NCBI GenBank assembly: GCA_047495785.1
Contig: JBLDXI010000019.1
Coordinates: 372,001-436,000, forward strand
From: Lepidodermella squamata
Lineage: Eukaryota > Gastrotricha
Length of the DNA: 64,000 nt
Reading direction: 5' to 3'
The notes beneath the pieces are model-generated. The model was not told the origin of the DNA. It saw only the letters and a program-made list of their open reading frames with translations, and did not search any database. Position 1 is the first letter of the stretch; the number at the start of each line of letters is the position of its first letter. The position numbers and the translations under genes are program-made. Positions 31,332 to 41,103 of this stretch are shown here, in pieces.

Positions 31332-31495
31332 GAATGCACTGACATATATTCAACATGATCCCGATGATAGAACAGTTTTCTGATGCATATTGAATCTCTC
31401 TATCTACATCTACAGCGAAAATTACTTCCGGTTAATTGTTCCTTTATATACTGGTGCCATATTCTTGCATTAAAGTTGATGACACATTTAAATCA

Positions 31496-33001
31496 CTAGT
31501 TTCTTATACCGACGGTTGATTGAGACGAGCGAATACCAGCATACGCCTTCGTGTAGATCTGTTTGAAGAGCGTACCAAAATCAATCCAAAATTTTCCTCT
31601 GTCCATTGCTTCCATGATAGCAATGTTTCGCCTGTTCGCTGCTTCGCTCATTGCCGAAACGAAATTTCCGAGACGAAGGCGACGATCTGTCATTTTCTTC
31701 TCGTCGTGGGCGCAAATATTACTCAAGTAAGCCTCGTACGTTTGGCTGATAGATCGATAGGACGCCACAGCGGAAGGAATAGGGGCTGAATAACCTAAAA
31801 TGAAGGTCAAGTTAAAGATTTTTCAAACAATTTTGAATGAATTTTACCAACCATCGTTCAAAACAACCAAAAATGCGTATAGAAAAGCGATTTCTCCAGC
31901 TGTAGGGTTCCAACTTCGAAACAGCTGGTTCATGTGCCAAGTTTCATTCTCGATGTACTTGTTTAAAACAATAATAACAAATTACTACGGCGCAAGACAT
32001 GCAAATTACCGAGAATTCTGGTGCAACGCGAGCAAGACCTGCGAACTCGGTGTTTTTCACACAAAACATTGGTACATCTGGAGAAGAAACTGCATCGGCT
32101 ATGCAGACTTTCGAGATGCTCAAAGCAAACAGCTCACATCTATCCTGAACACTGATTTTATCGTATCCTGTTACCTAAGGATGAGATTCTGTTGTAGCAA
32201 GTATGGAAGAAATTACCAGGCAACGCTTTCATAAAATTCGCCACGTTGTGGACGTTAGCATCCCAATCTGGTTTGATTGAGCTCCAGAGGTGGACTAAAG
32301 TCGGCAACTCAATGTTCTCTCGCTTTCTATAGCAGAGCTTGGAAAATGGAAAATTGCATAGTTAATAGCGCGTAAAGCTAATATAAGGATAACTCACAGA
32401 TCGCATTTTCTGGGTCATTTCATGAGAATGATCGACTAGATTAGCTAGAGTCTGCTCCATCGCTTTTGGATTCGAAGGATTAGACGGAATTACCGTGATA
32501 GACACATTAACGGATGCCGCCAAGTGATTTGTCATAGGCTCTTTTTCCGAATCCTCTCTCTTCCTTCGAGGTTTTCTCGGTCGTGCTTTGGCTGGACACC
32601 GCATGTTGAGTTCGAAGCATTTTTTCAGGCGACAAGCCGCGCAGATTCCACGCAGTATTGACCCAGCGTTTGAGACACCTATTGCAGGCTTTACGTCTAC
32701 TTCTTGCTTAGTCAAACAGCTGAAACCGCCTCGTTCACATTCCAATTTTCCTCTGTTATCTTTTTGACGTAAGAAGAATCTCTTGAAAATAAATAATTGA
32801 TGATGCTGAAAGTATATTCTCATCGTTTTAGTTACTCTACAGGCCTCGCAAACGTATGCATGGTGGCGTTTGATTTTTGTTGTTAAGACGTCGCAGATCT
32901 GAAGAGAGACATTTATAGTGTGAAATTCTAAATAAAGTCTTAAAGTTGGTTTATACCTGGCAGTTCATCATTTCCAAGCTAGATGAAGAAGCGCTTGTCA
33001 T
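31496..33001 (-). CDS. Nuclear hormone receptor a
   Basis: Seven exons modelled: 33001-32957, 32898-32836, 32781-32398, 32337-32217, 32167-32010, 31957-31852, 31794-31496; 391 residues, all phases close. The DNA-binding domain starts at about residue 14: CQIC, then VCEACRRFFLRQ as recognition helix, then CERGGFSC and CAACRLKKC. The first finger has 14 residues between its cysteine pairs, and the second has 24 where 9 are usual. A basic hinge (KARPRKPRRKRE) precedes a helical ligand-binding domain of about 230 residues with 'KALPGYDKISVQDRCELFAL' in the position of helix 3-5. Ligand and subfamily unknown. Compared with receptors b-d it has one more intron in the DNA-binding domain. Acts in the nucleus on DNA. 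Confidence 0.85.
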
Positions 33002-33654
33002 GCTTGTAGATGTTAGTGTTTTTGAACTGATTCTCCCTAAAGTAACTAGTTCGCACTTTCAACTTTTACTTGCTGGAAATTTGACTAAAATCACGAACTG
33101 AGGCGTTGCTTTCACGGATATACAGTCAGCATCGATCGTGAGAGGTGTCTACAATCCAGGATTCACAAGTCATTACTCTACAAGCTTCTCACGCGCGGAA
33201 ACAGGTAGAGGTTAGTGAAATTCTCTGAAGAACAGTATCTATTATGTGATCAATGTTTTCACACTCCTGAAAATGAGCTTCTAGACAATGTTTCTTAAAC
33301 TAAATGAATTTCTGAAACTTCCTAAATCTAATTACAGGTGAGCGTGAAAAATGCCTATATTTACAATCCTTTTTCGCAGTTAGTTATATGTAATTTATAT
33401 GTGAATTATCTATACTTCACACCTGACAAAAAACTGATCAAGCGCTTCAGTGAGTAATAGTGAATTCCAATAGTCTTTCCTGATCGTTAGAAACAGGTCT
33501 GGGCGATCAGTGTGAGCATTTATTTCGCAAGGCTGACGCATGTGTACTCTTTGTGGAATTTCTTAGACTAGCTAGTGATAAGTAATTAATATCGATCGCA
33601 ATATAAATACGTTACTAAGAGTGTCCTAAGTGAGAAATGTATTGTAGTCACAAT
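33002..33654. other. Spacer between receptor a and the SLC13 gene
   Basis: 650 bp, no exon seen. Should hold the promoter of receptor a and the 3' UTR of the transporter gene. Confidence 0.4.
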
Positions 33655-35661
33655 TTAGACCAGACACTGATAAATGGTTTTGTTTGCTGCAACATCGAAA
33701 CCAATTGGCCTCCATGGTGCGCTCATCAGTTTGAAATACTCAGCGCCATAAGTGACCGAAGCCATGAAAATAACCAGGATTCCAATTATATTCACCACAA
33801 AACCAGCCTTAACCATGTCCATGATGCGAAATTTGCCAGTCTGAAAGACGAGAGCGTTCGGAGGAGTGGCCACTGGGAACATGAAGGCGAAAGAGGCTGC
33901 AAGAGCTGTTGGAAACATGAACAGCATCGGATTCCCTCCTCGATAATCCGCCTTAACATAGGAAACAATAAATATAATTTCTAATTACTTTCCGAAATAC
34001 ACTTACAAGTCTGTTGAGTATGGGCATCATCAGCGTGACACACGCTGTATTCGACATGAACTCCGTTACGAACACCATGAAAGTCAGCATGACTAGTAGG
34101 GCCACCACGTCGTCCAAAGGTGAAACTAGCTCGTTCAACAATTGAGCTAGGATGTCAGCAAGGCCTGATTTTTCAGCGCCATACGCCGCAGCCATTCCAC
34201 CGCCGATTAGCAGCATTAGTCCGAATGGGAAAGTTCTTTCAGCCTCGACCCAATCTATAGTTGTCCTCGGTGGCACGATCTTTCCTGTAATTCGATCCCT
34301 GTAAGGTAGGGTGATGGGAAAAATAAAAAGACTGAGGGCTACTAAAATGGTAGCTGTTGATTCTTTCACATATCCCGGAGCCATTAGTTCCCATCCGATT
34401 AATGGATCTGTGTTCATTTGTCTTGTTATAAGGAGTCCGATCATGAGTAAACAGTGGGTTAATACGACGCCCTGTTCGAAATCAAACGGAGGCAACTGTT
34501 TGTAGATGTGTTCGATAGTTTGCTCGACCCTCTTTCGATGATCATCCAAAGCAGTGGTACGGCATCCGAAAGCATAGCTGAAGCCGCAAAAGTATATGAG
34601 CAGCCAAAACCACATCAAGGCAAGAAAGAGGAAACTCATAGGCACCGAGAAAATCATCCAGCTTAAACAGAATATTTTCAATTTTCATCTCAGAATTTAG
34701 GTTACAAGTTTTTACCTGAGAAAATTTATAGGAGAAATGCAATCTTTCGCGGCAAAAGCTTTCTCCACTTGCTCTTTCATAATCAAATTAGGCCCAGTGC
34801 CAATAACAGTTGCAGTTCCACCAACTGAAGCACTGTAGGCGATTGCGAGTAGAAGCATGTTTTCGTATTTGTGGTGCTCATATTCTTGCTTCAATTCCGG
34901 GGTGACGACTTTGACTTCGGCAAGACCTTTCTCGGCAGAAAATTCATCAATTGGCATTATTTGAGTCACAACTTTCATCTCTAAACCATCTTCGGTTTCG
35001 TTTTCTCGAGCAAGGGCTGTTTCTAGAGCTTCCCTCAATTCCCCGGTCACTGAGATAACGATTGGAATGAGCAAAACAGTCGTCATAGTATTTGAGCACC
35101 ACATTGAGAGAAACCAAGACGTCACCATAAAACCAGCCAGCAACCACCGTGGTTTCGCCCCAACTATAGTCAACACTTTCAGGGCGAAACGCTTGTGTAA
35201 GCCGACCCTTTCAAAGGCTCCTATTACAAGAATGCTCCCGACAAAGGATATGTTAGACTCAGCCATGTATTGCGGGGCAAGTTCTGAAGCTTTAACAAGA
35301 GACATCATTGGATAGAGGACCATCGGGATTATGGCAGTTATCTGATTTCAAAGAATGATACTAGCATTGATTTATACTATTCAACTTACAGCTAAAGGAA
35401 GAGACTCTGTTGTCCATAGAATAACCATAAGAATGATCACATAAGCACACTTCATTGCGCTCTGAATTCGGAAGTGAATCATTTTTGGAAAGAACTTTCG
35501 ATAAATTCATCGGAACTTACGCTCATTTTCGGGTCGTATTCGAAGCAGAAGCATAGTGGAAGCAAAAGCAAAGGTATCAAAACAATCACAATTGTGTTCC
35601 GAAAGGCCCATACGTATTTCCAGAACAACCTGCAGGTGTCAGACAGTTCAACAGCTGTCAT
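33655..35661 (-). CDS. SLC13-type Na+/carboxylate transporter
   Basis: Five exons: 35661-35521, 35461-35390, 35341-34716, 34661-34007, 33951-33655; 596 residues, the usual size for the family. Start ATG 35661 gives a short cytosolic stretch before the first membrane helix (IVIVLIPLLLLPLCFC). Both family Ser-Asn-Thr motifs are present: 'SNTMTTVLLIP' at about residue 154 and 'SNTACVTLMMP' at about 484. Other landmarks are 'KCAYVIILMVILWTTESLPLA', 'GGTATVIGTGPNL' and 'FMFPVATPPNALVF'. Known role: sodium-coupled uptake of citrate, succinate or similar anions across the plasma membrane (INDY/NaDC relatives); substrate not deducible. Introns are 48-59 bp. Divergent from gene E. Confidence 0.92.
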
Positions 35662-36400
35662 TCCTGGCCCTCAAGGTGTGAGATGGTAAATGAGGAAATA
35701 TTTGCGAAAAAGGATCTGAATATGTGCACACCCTTTTAATAGACAATGATTAATGAAGTGTTGTTTCGCGACTTCTGTGAGTGAATGTTCTTACCGTCCT
35801 ATCCTATGTCTGCGCACTTGTTTGAACTGGCTGAGCAAATTATCAGGGCGGAAGACTTGATTAAGATATCACACGATTTTTTTCCTGCTCTAGGAATTGA
35901 GTGCTATCTTTTATCAGCACCCACTTCCGGTATGATATGATTCAACCTAAAGAAATCCATCCAAGAGTCTGGTCCCGTGCCAAAAAGTATGGAGATCGGG
36001 CTCAGCTCGACCAGCATTTAGGGCATCTTCTGTGATTCGGTTCACGACTAGAATGTTTTCATTATCAAATTTCAAATTTTCAAAATTGGAAATCCGCCTT
36101 AAATTTTCTCAGGATTACTTTATCGCGACCAAAGAATGCTGAGAAATAATACTATCCGGAAATTGGAAATAGCCACTCGAGCGTTCAAGAGTGAGCGATC
36201 GATCGGGCGAGTTCGCTCACGGGCAAAAAACTCAGCAAGTATGAAAAGAAAATACAATTCCATGTATTAGTTAGTTCTGGAATCGATAAGCCACAGTTTA
36301 GACTAGTTTTCTTTTGTTGTTGATTTTCTCGGCCATGCACTCACCAGTATTCATCCTTCCCTGACAACCCTAGAAATTAGAGTGTTTTATTTCTGTTTCT
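35662..36400. other. Divergent spacer between SLC13 and gene E
   Basis: 740 bp with no exon. Promoters for both flanking genes are expected here; no TATA box stands out. Confidence 0.4.
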
Positions 36401-36982
36401 ATGGCATTCAGAATGAGGCCTGAAATGTATTATAGTAATAAAACAATAGATCCACGTTTATTCCGTATGAAAATTGGCGTACCAGTGCCAAGCCGTCCGG
36501 ACCGTTTGGCGACTCTTAGCGCTGTTTTACCGCCTTCACCTAAAAAGGTCCACCACGGGCACTTCGAACCTACACCATTTAATGTTCAAAACTGGACAGA
36601 AAAGTCGCTCGAATCGAGTACATATTCAAATACAAGTCACATTTTCTACTACAACAAGGACGGTCTAACTCTGTATGACATCGACTGTCGAAAGGAGAAA
36701 CGATGTAAAATTGGAGCAATTATAGTATCAATTTTAAGCTTGATACTTACACCTAGTCCCTGCTCGATTGTCGCAGCTGTTATGTCTCTTCTACCTTCAT
36801 TTTGCAGGGTCTACACTCCGATCGGGTTCTACAAGGTTGCAATTTATTTCGCCGCTGCTTCATTTATTATCGGTCTCATAATTATGACCGCTTTATTAGC
36901 TTATTACGCAAATCGTTCGTCTGATGATGCTCTACCGAAATTGCAAAATTCAACTGCGGCAAATATGACAATAAATAACTGA
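36401..36982 (+). CDS. Two-TM protein E, most diverged family member
   Basis: 193 residues, ATG 36401, single exon. No PPxY motif. Membrane segments are at about residues 104-130 (CKIGAIIVSILSLILTPSPC) and 145-172, separated by 'SLLPSFCRVYTP', which resembles the loop of F2. The tail has NRS and NST/NMT glycosylation sites. Family membership rests on layout and loop only. Only 94 bp separate its stop from the GLUT start codon. Confidence 0.6.
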   Translation: MAFRMRPEMYYSNKTIDPRLFRMKIGVPVPSRPDRLATLSAVLPPSPKKVHHGHFEPTPFNVQNWTEKSLESSTYSNTSHIFYYNKDGLTLYDIDCRKEKRCKIGAIIVSILSLILTPSPCSIVAAVMSLLPSFCRVYTPIGFYKVAIYFAAASFIIGLIIMTALLAYYANRSSDDALPKLQNSTAANMTINN

Positions 36983-37076
36983 CCGATATCAGTTAGTGTG
37001 GTTTGTGATAATAAGGTGATAAGAAAGGGTTATTATCAAACACCGACGAAACACAACTAGCCATCAGTTTAGCGTG

Positions 37077-38780
37077 ATGGAGAGTGATAGAGGTCAATCG
37101 AATCAATTGTTAGAGGAAATCGCGAATATCCCACCGCAGATTCCGAAGCAGTTAGAAAATCAGAAATGGACTTGGTACCTCGTTTTTTGTAATGCTGTGA
37201 TTGCAATAGGAGCTAATAGCCTTTTCGGCTACAACCTGAGCGTGCTGAATGCACCCTATGGAGTTTTGACATCGTTTGTAAATCATACAGCGATTTCTTC
37301 GTCAGAATTATCCGAAGAAGGACTGTCAACATTGTCATCACTTGTGGTCACAATGTACCTCTTCGGTGGTATCATTGGTTCGACCTGGTTTCCAACAATT
37401 CTAGTCTCAACATTAGGGAAGTAAGTTTTGACTTTAGATATTTCGTATTCAGCAATCCATTTTAGGAAGAAATCTCTGCAAATTGCCTCAATTTTCGGCG
37501 TTATTGGAAACATTACTCTTCTCATCACACCGTGGGCCCAATCTGCTATCCCATTATATGTTGGCCGGTTTGTAATTGGGCTTCAAACAGGCTTGGCTTT
37601 GGTCATAGCTCCGGCATTTATCAACGAGTTGGCTCCAATTAGGCTGCGAGGAGCATGTGGAACGATGTTAGCAGTGAGCGCGTCACTCAGCAGCTTACTC
37701 GCAAGTTTCTTAGGATTTGATTGGATATTTGGCAACGAGTCTCACTGGCATCTATTATTTCGTAGGTTGCCACAATTTACTTGCTCATTTTAGCTTCTTT
37801 TGATTAGTTATTAGCCTGTTTGCCTGCATGATTCATGGGTCATGCTTATTTTTTGTGGTTGAAAGTCCGCGATGGCTGCTCGACCAAAGACGAGACTATG
37901 AGGCTTTGGAAGGTTTGCTTGTCTCCTCCTATCAATTCTTAAACAAAACTGAATTCCAGTGCTCATGAAATTGCGGGATGGCGACTCAAACACCGTAGCG
38001 GCCGAACTAGCGATGATTAAACGGCAAGCTTATGACGATGCCGATGTCAAACCCGTTTCGATGCTTAGCTTCTTGCGAAATCGCTCGAATTTATGGCCAT
38101 TGTTCATTTCGATTCAGTTGCACATTTGCAACCAAATGACTGGAACAGGAGCCATCGTCTTCTACGCAACATCAGCCATGACTGCATCTGGCCTGAGCCT
38201 AGAAACGGCGATTTTAGCAAACTTTGGCCTTAGCTTTGTCACCCTCCTTGGCAATTGTGTTAGCGCCTTAGTTGTTGACCGGTTCGGACGGCGATTGCCT
38301 ATGATTATCGCAACATTTGGCCTGACCATAGCAAACTTGATTATAGTTATCGCCTTTTCGTTTGAGGTATGTCACTGAATGATGAATGATTCCATTCCAA
38401 AACTCTCTTCAACCTTAGCTACACTACTTGGCCGTAGTGGGCTTCGCGCTATCTCTGCTAGCATTTGGATCTGGACCGGGGCCGATACCTTGGTACATGA
38501 CTGCCGAACTTTTCAAGCAAGCATCTCGGACGTCAGCTTTATCGGTAGCGACATTTGTCAATTGGCTAGCTAATATCGCAGTGGCATTCACTTTCCCGCT
38601 TCTGCAGGTATACTTCCCGCTTTTAAACTTTACAGATAATCGAGTTCTTGATTTCAGATAGCTATTGGGAAATTCGCATTCATTCCTTTCCTTGGAATCG
38701 CCTTTGTCGAAGGCCTTTTCTTCGTCTTTTGCTTGCCAGAGACAGCTAATAGCTTGAAGAAATCCATAAGCAACTCGTAA
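37077..38780 (+). CDS. GLUT-type (SLC2) sugar transporter
   Basis: Six exons: 37077-37420, 37466-37761, 37808-37912, 37960-38366, 38419-38607, 38658-38780; 487 residues in frame. Major facilitator with GLUT landmarks in order: 'GRFVIGLQTGLAL', 'LRGACGT', 'VESPRWLL', 'VDRFGRR', 'GPGPIPWYMTAELF' and 'PETANS'. The usual QQLSG(I)N of helix 7 reads 'CNQMTGTGAIVFYA', so the sugar-binding face differs from class I GLUTs and the substrate may too. Plasma-membrane facilitated transport is the known family role. The start follows 'cagtttag', a possible splice-leader acceptor, and lies 94 bp after gene E. Confidence 0.9.
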
Positions 38781-39229
38781 CTCATGTACATGATCGAGAG
38801 TAAAAAAGCGCATCTCAATTCTTTTATGAACTGATTTACAAGATTGACAGCTAATAAGCCCTGTCACTTCAAAATACCTGACTATTATCTCACATCCGAG
38901 GTTAAGTCATATGAGTTTTTCATTACCTCCTACTTCTAACGGAGCGCAATCTAATCCTTGTGAGAGCTGTCACATGTTATCGACATCAATGTTGTTTGTA
39001 TACTTTTCACGCTAATATATTTTTGCAAATTTGCCGGCCTGAAATCTATTGAATATAGAAGGAATTTTAATTGAAGTAGTACACTCAAATTTAGGGCATA
39101 GCTTTACGGATACACGAGATCTAAACTATAATTCAAAGGAATTTGAGTTTCACATGATTGATAATGCACACTCCGACAATTTTATTCGAAAGTATTCGTT
39201 TCCGACAATATAGATCTTTTTAACGCGAG
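38781..39229. other. Spacer between GLUT and receptor b
   Basis: 450 bp, no exon seen; includes the GLUT 3' UTR and the receptor b promoter. Confidence 0.35.
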
Positions 39230-40623
39230 ATGAGATGCCAGGTTAGCATGGATACTTGAGCAATAAATGTATGACATGGAGATTCATCTTTCAGGTTTGC
39301 GAGGTTGCCACAAGTGGGGCTTTGCGATACGGAGCCATTCTGTGCGGGGCTTGCCGTCGCTTTTACATCCGCCAGCGATCAAACAGAGACAACCTGAAAT
39401 GTTCTGCAGGCTCAGAAGGTAACTGCCTAGAAAAATCGAGGCTAAATCCAATCACGACTTGGAATGGCAAAAAGTGGCGATCACTCTGCTCAGCTTGCAG
39501 ATTTTCCAAGTGTTGCGCTGTTGTCAAAGACAGTTCTAAAATATCTAATGAGTCTAATGACCTAACGTCAAAGAAATGCGTCTTCAGTCCGTCAACTGAG
39601 ATTCAATCGGATCTGGTCTCAGCAGAAAATTATCTTAATACCTTCTTGCAATCAACTGATCGAATGATGGATGGATTTCAAAGGGTTCTGTGATATAAGA
39701 CTGCATTTCTATTTCACAATTACACTTGTATACCTCAGATGCCGCATCGGAATTCGCGGTTTTTCTCAGCATGCCAACCGTCAACGTCGATAATGTTGGA
39801 AATTTTGCAACATTTGTTCCTGCCCCAAGTTCTCACTGTCCGGGAATTCGTCAAAACCTTACCAGGTTTGTCTTGGGCTGAAAACATTGGCTTTCAATCA
39901 GGTTTATCTTAGGATACGATGCTATTTCGGCATGTGATCGGACGGAGCTCTTCGCAACCAGCTACGCCTCCATTCTCATATTGGAAAACGCCCTGAGGGA
40001 CCAGCCAGTTGTCCTCGGAATGAACGCTAGAAACTGTGAAATAGTTGTCGCCAATTTTCCTCCGATGAGTGTTAGAGCTTTCTTAGATTTCATTATGCTA
40101 TAGCTAATGCTAATCTGCTCGTTTTAGTACGCAAGCGAGGAAATGACAAAGCTGTGGGCGATTTTGAGATTCTACCGTCCGGACAAAGCTGATATCGCAT
40201 TCCTTGTAGCCTTCCTCTTCTTTTACAACGGTGATTTTAACATGATTTGCCAAGCAATAGTTAAATGAATGCATTTGTATTTAAGGAGGTCAATGGGGAT
40301 GTGTGGATAGCCGACCTGTTGCTGACTCTTTAAGCTACATAAAATCTCTTTATATGGCTTACAATATGCGACGAAATCCTCGCCCGACAGATTTTCAAAC
40401 AAAAACGAAGGAAATGATGTTTTTGGTTGAGCTGTTCACCGATGCTGGGCTCCGTAGACTAACAGCTCATGGCAGAGCTCAACTCGTTCAACAGCAGTTA
40501 TTGTCGACTGAAGCTAACCTGTTATATCGAGATTTTTATTCGCGAATCGCTAATAGGTTTCTGCCTGACACTGTAGTCGGCTTCTTGAGAAAGAGAAATG
40601 ATGGAACCAGTGATGTTAAATAA
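39230..40623 (+). CDS. Nuclear hormone receptor b
   Basis: Six exons: 39230-39241 (Met-Arg-Cys-Gln only), 39295-39684, 39739-39865, 39913-40070, 40128-40230, 40289-40623; 374 residues. The start is tiny but supplies the first zinc cysteine, as in paralogues c and d. First finger CQVC...CGAC, with recognition helix CGACRRFYIRQ (Gly where c has Glu). Second finger C-x7-C-x20-C-x2-C, much longer than usual. Ligand-binding domain includes 'LFLPQVLTVREFVKTLPG' and 'DRTELFATSYASILILENAL'. The last intron ends in the unusual acceptor 'ttaaggag|gt'. Exons 2-5 match c and d base for base in length. Target genes and ligand unknown. Confidence 0.85.
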
Positions 40624-41103
40624 TTCAGAGCAACTAATAAACGTTTTTTATTGTTTGTCACCTTGGTACTTCAAGTGAAATGTGTCTGCAAAGCTTTGGA
40701 TTTCTGCAGTCAATAACGACTTCATTTAAGCAAGGGCAACGAGGAAGAAAGGAGATCATAAGTCCACGTGGTCCAGATGCATGCCATCGAACGGTCAACG
40801 CCGGTCGATAGGATGTGACCCGTTGCAAGCCACTAAATTGAGTACTTGACATAATAGATCCCACGATGCGACCTGCAAAACTGCATTTTATGCTTGCTAT
40901 CCTTCTATCTGATTATCGCTGTACATGTCACGTGCGATATAGCATACTTGGTTATAGACAAATTTTGATCTTTAGTGGCTTTGGCAGTTGTTGATCACAG
41001 GTCAACACATTCCAGCATTTACGAAATGAGTCTTATCTAGGTCCTTATCTATTTCCTATCGGGCTGAATTTTGAATTCGAGGCTTTCCGACTTCATTGAG
41101 TTC
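40624..41103. other. Spacer between receptors b and c
   Basis: 480 bp. The minus-strand frame at 40658-40864 has no recognisable features. Nothing else seen. Confidence 0.35.

Noticed and set aside
40658-40864. 68-codon minus-strand gene after receptor b
   Set aside because: No motif, no homologue in the window, lies in the 3' flank of receptor b.
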